Shown: positions 46,733-54,767 of the stretch, piece by piece
How positions within the stretch are numbered: position 1 is the stretch's first letter
Layout: every line of letters begins with the position of its first letter
Assembly: GCF_900106835.1 (NCBI RefSeq)
Contig: NZ_FNNR01000003.1
Coordinates: 72,381-136,380, forward strand
Length of the DNA stretch: 64,000 bases
Direction: 5' to 3'
From: Arthrobacter sp. cf158
Lineage (GTDB): Bacteria; Actinomycetota; Actinomycetes; Actinomycetales; Micrococcaceae
The notes under the pieces: model-generated
Told to the model about the DNA's origin: nothing
What the model saw: only the letters and a program-made list of their open reading frames with translations
The model's database searches: none
Made by a program: the position numbers and the translations under genes

Positions 46733-47518
46733 GTGGTGGATCAAGCCGCCATCGAAAGGCTCATGGACAAAGCGTGGCCCGCCATCGAGCGCGAGGACGC
46801 GGGAGGGTGGGTACTGCGGGCTTCGGAGGGAGTAACGCAGCGTGCCAATTCCGTGTGGCCACGGCAAACCTCCGGGGAAGCGGGTCTCTCTCCAGATAAC
46901 AGCGTCATCGAAGCCGCCGTTCGGGCCGCAGGCGAGTGGTACCGGCGTCGTCGCCTTCCTTTGATCTTCCAGGTTTTCGAGGATGCCGGCAGTGCTGCCC
47001 TTAACGCTGTGTTGGATAGGCAGCGCTTCACCAGGCAGTCCGAAACCCGAATCATGGTTCGTGACGTGGAGGGCTTGCCGGCCGGCCAGCCGGGGCTGGA
47101 GATCACCCAACAACCCTCCGTGGAATGGCTCAAGGTCTGGTGGTCAGTAGACGGGCGTGGCGGCGAGGCCGAGATGGCCGTTGCCCGGAAGATACTCACC
47201 GCTTGCCCGTCGTTGTATGCGTTGATCAGGGACGACGACGGCGTTCCGGCCGCCGTTGGGCGCCTGGCCCTGGTGGATGGCTGGGGTGGCATTTACAGCA
47301 TGGCGACGTCGGCAACGCACCGCCGGCGCGGATACGGCACACGGGTTTTGGGCGGATTGTTGGAGGCCGGCGCGCATCTGGGCCTTGAAGGATTCTGGCT
47401 GCTGGTCACGGCGGCCAATCACGGAGCGCAGTCGCTCTACACACAGGCAGGCTTCTCCGCGCACGGCAGCTACCTGTATCGGCAGGCTCCATTGCGGCGT
47501 GCCCCAGGCGGCTGCTGA
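46733..47518 (+). CDS. GNAT-family N-acetyltransferase
   Basis: 261 residues from GTG 46733 (GAGGGG upstream). The C-terminal half is a clear GNAT domain: GRLALVDGWGGIYSMAT, the acetyl-CoA loop THRRRGYGTRVLGGLL and LVTAANHGAQSLYTQAGFS. The N-terminal half (EREDAGGWVLRASEGVTQRANSVWP) resembles the degenerate first domain of two-domain GNAT proteins, including mycothiol-synthase-like ones. The substrate is unknown; a link to mycothiol synthesis cannot be drawn from this sequence. Confidence 0.8.
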   Translation: MVDQAAIERLMDKAWPAIEREDAGGWVLRASEGVTQRANSVWPRQTSGEAGLSPDNSVIEAAVRAAGEWYRRRRLPLIFQVFEDAGSAALNAVLDRQRFTRQSETRIMVRDVEGLPAGQPGLEITQQPSVEWLKVWWSVDGRGGEAEMAVARKILTACPSLYALIRDDDGVPAAVGRLALVDGWGGIYSMATSATHRRRGYGTRVLGGLLEAGAHLGLEGFWLLVTAANHGAQSLYTQAGFSAHGSYLYRQAPLRRAPGGC

Positions 47519-47569
47519 ACAGCAGCTTCTGGAGGACAGCTCCTGAGCAGCAGTGCTGGACAACGGCTC

Positions 47570-48169
47570 CTAGTCCGGGGGATCGGATACTATGACCCGC
47601 ACGGAGCACGCATCCGCAGCGGCTTTGGCCAGAACGCTGGACTTGGGCTCCTGAATGTCCAGGAAGGCCAGCCGTGTGCGGCCCGCCACCGATCTGAGGG
47701 CTGGCTGGGCAAGGACTTGATCCACTGATGCCCGGTCACCGCCGGGGACGATGTACTCGATGCGCTGATCCTTGTAGATCCGGGCGGCGTGTTCGGCTGT
47801 TGCCTTGATCTCCACCAGGCGCTTACCGCTCTTCCATGCGAGGATCGTGGATCCGCTGGCAGCGGCTATCGCGTAGCCGCCTCTGCGGACCAACAGCAAG
47901 CCCAGCCCGCGTTCTTGGCTGGCCAGCGACGCCAATCGGTCCAGCTCCGTTGCACCGCGGCCCGGACGCCCGTCGGTCGGCCAGGGAGCCCGCAGCAGCG
48001 CCTTGGTGCCGTCAGCGGCACGCAGCACCAACCCACCGTCGTCGAGGTCCTCGACAGCCGGGCCATGGCTGGCCGTGAACCGTTCCACCCAACCCAGCAA
48101 CCTGTCTGCGGGCACCATAGCGGTCCGGCTGCCGGATCGCTGGTGCGGGGCAGATGCTTGGCGGTCCAT
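47570..48169 (-). CDS. Vms1/acVLRF1-like protein with a reduced core (putative)
   Basis: 199 residues from ATG 48169, with AAAGGAG 9 bases upstream. VPADRLLGWVERFTASHGP, GGLVLRAADGTKALLRAPWP, GLLLVRRGGYAIAAASG and a C-terminal GGDRASVDQVLAQPAL with FLDIQEPKSSVLAKA resemble actinobacterial acVLRF1 proteins. Those are peptidyl-tRNA hydrolases of the eRF1/Vms1 superfamily proposed to release stalled nascent chains. From memory, they carry a GGWSQQRFARRR-like catalytic stretch in the middle; here the region between the GKRLVE and GGDR segments is shorter and lacks it. It may be an inactive or ribosome-binding variant. It is divergent from rarA. Confidence 0.5.
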   Translation of the reverse strand: MDRQASAPHQRSGSRTAMVPADRLLGWVERFTASHGPAVEDLDDGGLVLRAADGTKALLRAPWPTDGRPGRGATELDRLASLASQERGLGLLLVRRGGYAIAAASGSTILAWKSGKRLVEIKATAEHAARIYKDQRIEYIVPGGDRASVDQVLAQPALRSVAGRTRLAFLDIQEPKSSVLAKAAADACSVRVIVSDPPD

Positions 48170-48211
48170 GGCCGATGTCTCCTTTGCTGGAACTATGAGT
48201 AGCCTATCCAT

Positions 48212-49738
48212 GTGGAAGATCTCTTTGGTGCGGGTGCAGGACACGACGACGAGTCGGAGGATCTGCCTGCCACCGGGGGACCGTCCGACGCTCACTGGAT
48301 GGCATCGCAGCGCAGCCCGCTGGCCGTGCGGATGCGGCCACGCACTCTGGACGACGTTGTAGGCCAGCAGCATTTGCTGGGTCACGGTTCGCCACTGCGC
48401 CAGTTGGCTGCAGGGGCTGAAGCGGCCGGCCCGGCTGGCCCGAGCTCAGTCATTCTGTGGGGGCCACCTGGAACCGGCAAGACCACTTTGGCGCATGTGA
48501 TTGCCCGTGGTCCAGGCAGGAAATTCGTTGAATTGTCGGCCATCACCGCCGGAGTCAAGGATGTCCGGCGCGTCATGGACGAGGCACTGACAGCGCGCGA
48601 TCTCTACAAGAAGACCACGGTCCTCTTCCTGGATGAGATCCATCGATTCAACAAAGCACAGCAGGATGCATTGCTACCCGGCGTCGAGAACCGCTGGGTG
48701 GTGTTGGTGGCCGCCACCACGGAGAATCCGTCGTTCTCCGTGGTCTCGCCCTTGCTGTCCCGGTCCCTTCTGCTGACGCTGAAGCCGCTCACCGACGACG
48801 ACATTTCCGGTTTGCTGCAGAGGGCAGTGGCCGATGCCCGGGGCCTCGCCGGACGGGTTTCGCTCAGTGATGAGGCTTTGGAGCATCTGGTCCGTTTGTC
48901 CGGCGGTGACGCCCGCAGGGCACTCACCGCGCTGGAAGCTGCCGCTGGCGTGGCGTTCGGTGACTCTGCCGCCGTCGGGGATGTCCACTCCGTCGGGGCG
49001 GAACAGGGCGGAGCCGGAGCGGAAGAAGACAGGGTCGACGGGGACCATGACGGGAACGACGACGAAGCGGGCCTCGCCAACGACGGCGCCCCTGATGCTC
49101 CGGTACTGGTGGAACTCCGCCATACAGAGCGGGCACTTGACGCTGCTGCTGTTCGTTACGACCGTGCTGGCGACCAGCATTATGACGTGGCCAGCGCGTT
49201 CATCAAGTCCATCAGGGGCTCGGATGTAGACGCGGCCCTGCATTACCTGGCACGCATGCTGGAAGCCGGCGAGGATCCGAGGTTCGTGGCCCGACGCATC
49301 GTGATCTCCGCGGCAGAAGACATTGGAATGGCAGATCCCACGGCACTGCAGACGGCAGTGGCCGCGGCCCAAGCGGTGCAGCTGATCGGCATGCCCGAAG
49401 GCCGGATTGTCCTGGCTGAAGCCGTGGTCCACCTGGCCACCGCTCCCAAGTCCAACGCTGCCTATATGGGGTTGAACAAGGCCGTGGCTGATGTCCGGGC
49501 CGGGTTCGGTGGCGGCATTCCCATGCACTTGCGTGACGCGCACTATCCAGGCGCGAAACAACTGGGCCATGGCAAGAGCTACAAGTATGCCCACGACGAA
49601 CCCCACGGAGTAGCCCAGCAGCAGTATCCGCCCGACGACCTTGTGGGTAGGGATTACTACGAGCCCACCAGTAACGGTGCCGAACGTGACATTTCGGCAA
49701 GGCTGGAAAAGCTACGCAGGATCGTGCGTGGGGAGTAA
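48212..49738 (+). CDS. rarA: Replication-associated recombination protein RarA (AAA+ ATPase)
   Basis: 508 residues from GTG 48212. [16 protein letters not shown] precedes Walker [12 protein letters not shown], Walker [16 protein letters not shown] and sensor region [19 protein letters not shown]. The C-terminal tetramerisation region has [37 protein letters not shown] and [18 protein letters not shown]. RarA/MgsA acts at stalled replication forks. Between the AAA+ and C-terminal domains lies an acidic low-complexity linker (about residues 249-300), making it longer than the 447-residue E. coli protein. Confidence 0.93.
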   Translation: MEDLFGAGAGHDDESEDLPATGGPSDAHWMASQRSPLAVRMRPRTLDDVVGQQHLLGHGSPLRQLAAGAEAAGPAGPSSVILWGPPGTGKTTLAHVIARGPGRKFVELSAITAGVKDVRRVMDEALTARDLYKKTTVLFLDEIHRFNKAQQDALLPGVENRWVVLVAATTENPSFSVVSPLLSRSLLLTLKPLTDDDISGLLQRAVADARGLAGRVSLSDEALEHLVRLSGGDARRALTALEAAAGVAFGDSAAVGDVHSVGAEQGGAGAEEDRVDGDHDGNDDEAGLANDGAPDAPVLVELRHTERALDAAAVRYDRAGDQHYDVASAFIKSIRGSDVDAALHYLARMLEAGEDPRFVARRIVISAAEDIGMADPTALQTAVAAAQAVQLIGMPEGRIVLAEAVVHLATAPKSNAAYMGLNKAVADVRAGFGGGIPMHLRDAHYPGAKQLGHGKSYKYAHDEPHGVAQQQYPPDDLVGRDYYEPTSNGAERDISARLEKLRRIVRGE

Positions 49739-49943
49739 CCCGCTAGCAGCACCCAGGCGGTGGATGACCACCCCGCACATGGTAGGATAGATCCTTGTCT
49801 GGCATGGCCCGACGCACAATCCCTTGAAGATTTTCTCCATAGTGCTGTGCGCCCGGGCTAGTAGCAAGAGGCAGCGGTTGGCCGATGCTCTCCCTGATGG
49901 AGGCCAGTAACACAGACACACCGCAGTAATTGGAAGGACACAA
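49739..49943 (+). promoter_or_regulatory. rpsD upstream region: extended -10 promoter and long leader
   Basis: TGGTAGGAT (TG-extended -10 at 49783-49788) gives a start near 49795 and a leader of about 150 bases before rpsD. S4 represses its own mRNA in some bacteria through leader structure, so the length is suggestive; I did not identify a defined S4 site. No protein-coding frame is supported here. Confidence 0.4.
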
Positions 49944-50564
49944 GTGGCTAACAACACTCGTGCTCGCCGTACCGCACGCCTCTCGCGTGCACTCGGCATT
50001 GCTCTGACCCCCAAGGCCGCCAAGTACATGGAGCGCCGTCCGTACGGCCCCGGCGAGCATGGCCGTGCCCGCAAGAAGCAGGACTCCGACTACGCCGTAC
50101 GTCTGCGCGAAAAGCAGCGTCTGCGCGCCCAGTACGGCATCCGCGAAGCACAGATGACCCGTGCCTTCGAAGAAGCACGCCGCACCAAGGGCCTCACCGG
50201 TGAAAACCTGGTTGAGCTGCTCGAAATGCGTCTGGACGCCCTCGTGCTCCGTGCAGGTTTCGCCCGCACCATCGCGCAGGCACGCCAGCTGGTTGTGCAC
50301 CGCCACATCATGGTTGACGGCATCCGCGTGGACCGCCCGTCCTTCCGCGTTGGCGAAGGCCAGCTCATCCACGTTCACAGCCGCTCCGAGGTTATGCCCC
50401 CGTTCCAGGTGGCAGCAGCCGGCGCACACGTGCTGAACAACGTACCGGCTTACTTGGACGTCAAGATCGACGCCCTGCAGGCACGCCTGGTTCGTCGCCC
50501 GAAGCGCTCTGAGGTCCCCGTGATCTGCGAAGAGCAGCTCGTCGTCGAATTCTACGCTCGCTAA
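49944..50564 (+). CDS. rpsD: 30S ribosomal protein S4
   Basis: 206 residues from GTG 49944 with GAAGGA upstream. KAAKYMERRPYGPGEHGRARKKQSDY-type S4 core, YGIREAQMTRAFEEA and the S4 RNA-binding domain (LEMRLDALVLRAGFARTIAQA) are present. The N-terminus (ANNTRARRTARLSRALGIAL) lacks the Cys zinc-finger of the zinc-binding S4 form, so it is the Cys-minus form. It stands outside the main ribosomal protein operon, next to rarA and alaS. Confidence 0.94.
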   Translation: MANNTRARRTARLSRALGIALTPKAAKYMERRPYGPGEHGRARKKQDSDYAVRLREKQRLRAQYGIREAQMTRAFEEARRTKGLTGENLVELLEMRLDALVLRAGFARTIAQARQLVVHRHIMVDGIRVDRPSFRVGEGQLIHVHSRSEVMPPFQVAAAGAHVLNNVPAYLDVKIDALQARLVRRPKRSEVPVICEEQLVVEFYAR

Positions 50565-50576
50565 ATTTACGCAGCG

Positions 50577-50620
50577 CATACAAAGAAGCCCGTGGCACAT
50601 GCCGCGGGCTTCTTTGTATG
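50577..50620 (+). terminator. Rho-independent terminator after rpsD
   Basis: A 20-base stem (CATACAAAGAAGCCCGTGGC pairing with GCCGCGGGCTTCTTTGTATG, one wobble) closes the 4-base loop ACAT. The 3' arm itself contains the TTCTTT tract. Confidence 0.9.
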
Positions 50621-50653
50621 TAAGGTACCGGTGCAAAGTAGGTAAGGTACTGG
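50620..50653 (+). repeat. Two direct repeats of GTAAGGTACYGG
   Basis: GTAAGGTACCGG (50620-50631) and GTAAGGTACTGG (50642-50653) are 22 bases apart, two helical turns. Each contains TAAGGT, a possible -10, upstream of the DUF948 gene. Confidence 0.4.
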
Positions 50654-50721
50654 GGAGGCCTTGTCCAGAGCCGATAGTCGGCTGGTGCAGGGCAGCGCAA
50701 CGATCCTAGGAGAAGAGTTCT

Positions 50722-51096
50722 ATGTCTGGTGGCGACATCGCCGGCCTCATCGCAGCAGGAGTGTTCGCGCTCCTTGTTTTGCTGTTGGCTGTGCCCATCC
50801 TGAAACTGGGCGGCGTCTTTGACGAAGTGCGGACTTCCATCCGTTCCATCAGCGACGGAGCTACGCCCCTGATGGATGAGGTGACCGCCACAGTCTCCAC
50901 CACCAACCAGCAGTTGAAGAAGGTTGACGGCATCGCCTCCAACGTCTCCGATGCTTCGGCGAACATCTCTGCACTGTCTTCACTTGTAGCTGCCACAGTG
51001 GGGTCACCCTTGATCAAGGTAGCCGCCTTCAGCTACGGCGTCCGCTCGGCATTCGCGGCCCGCCGCACGCCTTCCTCCGGCCGCCGCAGCCGCTGA
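50722..51096 (+). CDS. DUF948 domain-containing membrane protein
   Basis: 124 residues from ATG 50722 with AGGAGAAG about 8 bases upstream. One N-terminal membrane helix (AGLIAAGVFALLVLLLAVPIL) is followed by a helical region (DEVRTSIRSISDGATPLMDEVTATVSTTNQQL) that reads as a coiled coil, then a basic tail. DUF948 proteins are small, single-pass and of unknown function, and in actinobacteria lie before alaS, as here. Confidence 0.82.
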   Translation: MSGGDIAGLIAAGVFALLVLLLAVPILKLGGVFDEVRTSIRSISDGATPLMDEVTATVSTTNQQLKKVDGIASNVSDASANISALSSLVAATVGSPLIKVAAFSYGVRSAFAARRTPSSGRRSR

Positions 51097-51149
51097 ACAA
51101 AGCGATCGCTGGACGAGTAACCGCTGAACCAACGGGAGAACATAACCCC

Positions 51150-51380
51150 ATGAAAAGAATTGTTTGGATGGGCATTGGCGTCGCTATCGGCGTCATTGCC
51201 TTTCGGAAAATCACCGAAGCCCAGGCCAGCATCGGCCCTGAAGGCTTGAACCGCGCTGTAGGCCGCATGGCAGATGGCTTGTTCGACTTTGCCGATGCAG
51301 TGCGTTCGGGCATGCACCAGCGTGAAGAGGACCTGCGCGCGGCGTTGGGGATCGACGAGGCCGGAGCAGGCCGCCGCTAG
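51150..51380 (+). CDS. Small membrane-associated protein (DUF6167-like)
   Basis: 76 residues, start ATG 51150 with GGGAG about 10 bases before. An N-terminal hydrophobic stretch (IVWMGIGVAIGVIAF) is followed by a helical amphipathic region (GLNRAVGRMADGLFDFADAVRSGM). I recall this kind of protein next to DUF948 and alaS in actinobacteria; the family name is from memory. It is probably co-transcribed with the DUF948 gene (53 bp gap). Confidence 0.7.
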   Translation: MKRIVWMGIGVAIGVIAFRKITEAQASIGPEGLNRAVGRMADGLFDFADAVRSGMHQREEDLRAALGIDEAGAGRR

Positions 51381-51495
51381 CCGGAGCGTTTCGCTCCCGC
51401 GCCCGCAACAGGGCAGAATGGAAAACTGCGGAACGGCACCAGCCGGTACCGCGCACATCACGTGCAGTGAATTGAGAAGGGTAAGTAATCAGCTA

Positions 51496-54174
51496 ATGAA
51501 GTCGCAGGAGATCACCAAACGCTGGGTGGACTTTTTTGTCAGTAAGGGCCACACCGCCGTTCCTTCCGCGTCGCTCGTTTCCAGCGACCCGTCCCTTCTC
51601 TTCACTGTGGCCGGGATGGTGCCTTTCATTCCGTACCTGACCGCGCGCGAGGAGCCACCCTACAGCCGCGCCACGAGCGTCCAGAAGTGCATTCGCACCG
51701 GTGACATCGAGGAAGTTGGAAAGACGGCCCGCCACGGGACGTTCTTCCAGATGTGCGGAAACTTCTCTTTCGGGGACTACTTCAAGGAAGACGCCATCAA
51801 GTTCGCCTTCGAGTTGCTCACCAAGAGCGTTGACGACGGCGGCTATGGTCTTCCGGCTGAACGCCTCTGGGTGACGGTCTACGAAGAAGACGACGAAGCC
51901 AAAGAACTGTGGCTCAAGAACACCGGCATCCCGGCCGAACGCATCCAGCGCATGGGGAAGGCCGACAACTACTGGTCCACAGGACAGCCCGGACCTGCGG
52001 GGCCTTGCTCGGAGATCTACTATGACCGCGGCCCTGCCTATGGCATTGAGGGCGGCCCTCTCGCTGACGAGACCCGCTACATCGAAATCTGGAACCTCGT
52101 GTTCATGCAGTACCAGATCGAGAATGTTCGCTCCAAGGTGGACTTTGACATTGTGGGCGAACTACCGCAGAAGAACATCGACACCGGCCTGGGCATGGAG
52201 CGTCTTGCGATGATCCTCCAGGGTGTTGAAAACATGTACGAGACCGATCAGGTCCGTCCTGTGATCGATAAAGCCGCTGAATTGTCCGGCCGCGAGTACA
52301 CCTCGGCCGAGTCCCCGGAAGACCCGCACCACACGGATGATGTCCGCATGCGCGTTGTCGGCGACCACATTCGTTCTGCCTTGATGCTCATTGCTGATGG
52401 CGTTGCGCCGTCCAATGAGGGCCGCGGGTATGTGCTCCGCCGCCTGATCCGCCGTGCCGTCCGCGCCATGCGCCTGCTGGGCGTCGAGAAAGCCTGCCTG
52501 CCCGATCTCCTGCCCGCCTCCCGTGATGCCATGAAGGGCGTCTACCCGGTGGTGGAGACTGACTTTGCCCGGATCAGCCGCATTGCTTATGCCGAAGAAA
52601 AGGCCTTCCTGCGCACGATTGCCTCCGGCACTGCGCGCTTGGAGGACGCTGTTGCCGAGTCGAAGGCTGCGGGGGTTCCGTTGTCCGGCGCCGATGCCTT
52701 CGCGCTGCACGACACCTACGGCTTCCCGATCGACCTGACCTTGGAAATGGCTGAAGAAGCCGGCCTCAAGGTGGACGAGGCCGGGTTCCGTTCACTCATG
52801 CTTGAGCAGCGGCAGCGCGCACAGGCTGACGCCAAGGGCAAAAAGGGTGGTCATGCTGACCTCAGCGCCTACCAGGAACTGCTGGGCAAGGGTGAGACCG
52901 TCTTCACGGGCTACGACGAGCTTGAAAGCGAAGCGAAGGTCCGTGGCATTGTCAGTGGCGGCCGGGCAGTAGCCCATGCTTCCACCGGTGACGAGATCGA
53001 ACTCGTCCTGAACGAGACACCGTTCTATGCAGAAGCTGGTGGACAGTCTGCAGACACCGGCCTCATCACAGGCGACGGCTTCGTGGTGGAAGTACTGGAC
53101 GTTCAGCGTCCCATCAAGGGCCTGAGCGTGCACAAGGCGATTGTTCGTGAGGGCGAAATCGGCTCCGATGCTTTGGTGCGCGCTGCAGTGGACCGTGAAC
53201 GGCGCCACGCCGCGGAGCAGGCGCACACCGGTACGCACATCGTGCATGCCGCCCTGCACCAGATCCTGGGCCCTGAAGCTACCCAGCGTGGTTCCTACAA
53301 CAAAGCGGGCTACCTGCGCTTCGACTTTGCCTGGGGCGAAGGCCTGAGCACTGCCACCCGCTCTGAAATCGAAGAGGTTTCCAACATCGCCATCCGGAAC
53401 AACTTCCGGGTGGACACCAAGGTGATGGGACTGGCTGAGGCAAAGGCGCTGGGCGCTATGGCGCTGTTCGGAGAAAACTACGGCAGCGAAGTACGTGTCG
53501 TGGAGATCGACGGCGCATGGTCCCGTGAGTTGTGTGGTGGCACGCATGTGTCCAACACCTCGCTGATTGGCAGCCTATCCCTGCTGGGAGAGCAGTCTGT
53601 TGGCTCGGGAAACCGCCGTGTTGAAGCGTTCGTGGGCTTGGATGCCTTCCGCCACCTGGCCGCGGAGCGTGCCTTGGTGACTGAGCTCACCGAGCTCTTG
53701 AAGGTTCCGTCCGGACAGTTGGCGGACCGCATCTCCAGCACCCTGAACAAGCTCAAGGCAACGGAGAAGGAACTCGACCGCCTCCGCAAGGAGCAGCTCG
53801 CTGCGGCCGCCGCCAACCTGGTGGGCACCGCGAAGGATGCCGCTGGCGTGCGGGTTGTAGCCCACGACGCCGGTCAGGTGGGCGGGGCAGACGATCTGCG
53901 CAACCTTGCCCTGGATCTCCGCAGCCGCCTGGGCTCTGAAGCGGCCACCGTGGCAGTAGCCGGCGTCAGCAACGATCGTCCGGTGATCCTGATCGCTACG
54001 AACGAGGCCGCCCGTGAAGCCGGAGTCAAGGCCGGAATGTTGGTCCGCCTCGCGGCCGGTATCCTCGGCGGCGGCGGTGGTGGCAAGGACGATGTCGCCC
54101 AAGGCGGCGGCACCGACGCTGCGAAGGTCTCGGAGGCCCTCACAGCGGTGGTGGATGCGATAGCCAAGCGCTGA
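51496..54174 (+). CDS. alaS: Alanyl-tRNA synthetase
   Basis: 892 residues from ATG 51496, the family-consistent start (KSQEITKRWVDFFVSKGH); the open frame continues to 51274 and the closest AGAAGGG is 16 bases off. Order: class II catalytic core (PLLFTVAGM-type motif, RGYVLRRLIRRAVR), editing domain with His577/His581 (HTGTHIVHAAL) and Cys680/His684 (CGGTHV), and C-terminal C-Ala domain (VDAIAKR end). A small GGAGCG-TTT-CGCTCC hairpin (51383-51397) lies in the gap before it. AlaRS charges tRNA-Ala and clears mischarged Ser and Gly. It begins a tight operon with ruvX, mltG and aro genes. Confidence 0.95.
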   Translation: MKSQEITKRWVDFFVSKGHTAVPSASLVSSDPSLLFTVAGMVPFIPYLTAREEPPYSRATSVQKCIRTGDIEEVGKTARHGTFFQMCGNFSFGDYFKEDAIKFAFELLTKSVDDGGYGLPAERLWVTVYEEDDEAKELWLKNTGIPAERIQRMGKADNYWSTGQPGPAGPCSEIYYDRGPAYGIEGGPLADETRYIEIWNLVFMQYQIENVRSKVDFDIVGELPQKNIDTGLGMERLAMILQGVENMYETDQVRPVIDKAAELSGREYTSAESPEDPHHTDDVRMRVVGDHIRSALMLIADGVAPSNEGRGYVLRRLIRRAVRAMRLLGVEKACLPDLLPASRDAMKGVYPVVETDFARISRIAYAEEKAFLRTIASGTARLEDAVAESKAAGVPLSGADAFALHDTYGFPIDLTLEMAEEAGLKVDEAGFRSLMLEQRQRAQADAKGKKGGHADLSAYQELLGKGETVFTGYDELESEAKVRGIVSGGRAVAHASTGDEIELVLNETPFYAEAGGQSADTGLITGDGFVVEVLDVQRPIKGLSVHKAIVREGEIGSDALVRAAVDRERRHAAEQAHTGTHIVHAALHQILGPEATQRGSYNKAGYLRFDFAWGEGLSTATRSEIEEVSNIAIRNNFRVDTKVMGLAEAKALGAMALFGENYGSEVRVVEIDGAWSRELCGGTHVSNTSLIGSLSLLGEQSVGSGNRRVEAFVGLDAFRHLAAERALVTELTELLKVPSGQLADRISSTLNKLKATEKELDRLRKEQLAAAAANLVGTAKDAAGVRVVAHDAGQVGGADDLRNLALDLRSRLGSEAATVAVAGVSNDRPVILIATNEAAREAGVKAGMLVRLAAGILGGGGGGKDDVAQGGGTDAAKVSEALTAVVDAIAKR

Positions 54175-54176
54175 CG

Positions 54177-54767
54177 GTGGCTGCGAGTACTAACAGTGGC
54201 GTCTACCCCCACGGAGTCAAGCTGGGGGTAGACGTCGGTACCGTCAGAGTGGGCCTGGCCATGTGTGATCCCGACGGAATCCTTGCCACGCCATTCAAGA
54301 CCGTGGGCCGGGACGCCAAGAAGAACTCTGATGTCCGTGTTGTGGTCAAACACGCTTCGGAATTGCCGGCGGTCCAGATTTTCGTTGGCCTTCCACGCAC
54401 CATGAAGGGCGAGGAACGCGCTTCCGCGGAAATGGCCATGACGTACGCCGAACTGCTGGCTGCCGAGCTGGTAAGGGCCGGTTTGGACATCCCCGTGAAC
54501 CTCGTTGACGAGCGACTTTCAACTGTTACGGCACACCGCAACCTGCACGAAGCTGGCATGAGCAGCAGGAACCACCGTAAAGTGGTTGATCAGGTTGCTG
54601 CTGCTGGAATACTTCAGCACGCAATCGACATGCAAAAAGCCAGAGGAACGGACGTTGGCCGCCGAGTGCAGGCACCGGCGCAGTCCGAAAAACCCAGCAG
54701 TGCCCCAACGCTGCGGGCTGCCTCCGGCAATGAACCCGATTCTTCTACGAGGGGACTGCAACTGTGA
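54177..54767 (+). CDS. ruvX: Pre-16S rRNA-processing nuclease RuvX/YqgF
   Basis: 196 residues from GTG 54177, 2 bp after the alaS stop. GVKLGVDVGTVRVGLAMCD has the first catalytic Asp of the RNase H-like fold, IFVGLPRTMKGEE the conserved middle strand, and LVDERLSTVTAHRNL the Glu and following motif. The last 40 residues form a Pro/Ser-rich tail not part of the core. YqgF processes 16S rRNA 5' ends and was earlier proposed as a Holliday junction resolvase. Overlaps mltG by 4 bp (GTGA). Confidence 0.9.
   Translation: MAASTNSGVYPHGVKLGVDVGTVRVGLAMCDPDGILATPFKTVGRDAKKNSDVRVVVKHASELPAVQIFVGLPRTMKGEERASAEMAMTYAELLAAELVRAGLDIPVNLVDERLSTVTAHRNLHEAGMSSRNHRKVVDQVAAAGILQHAIDMQKARGTDVGRRVQAPAQSEKPSSAPTLRAASGNEPDSSTRGLQL

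Noticed and set aside
48604..49606. Reverse-strand open frames over rarA
   Set aside because: They overlap the RarA Walker motifs on the other strand and show no independent features.
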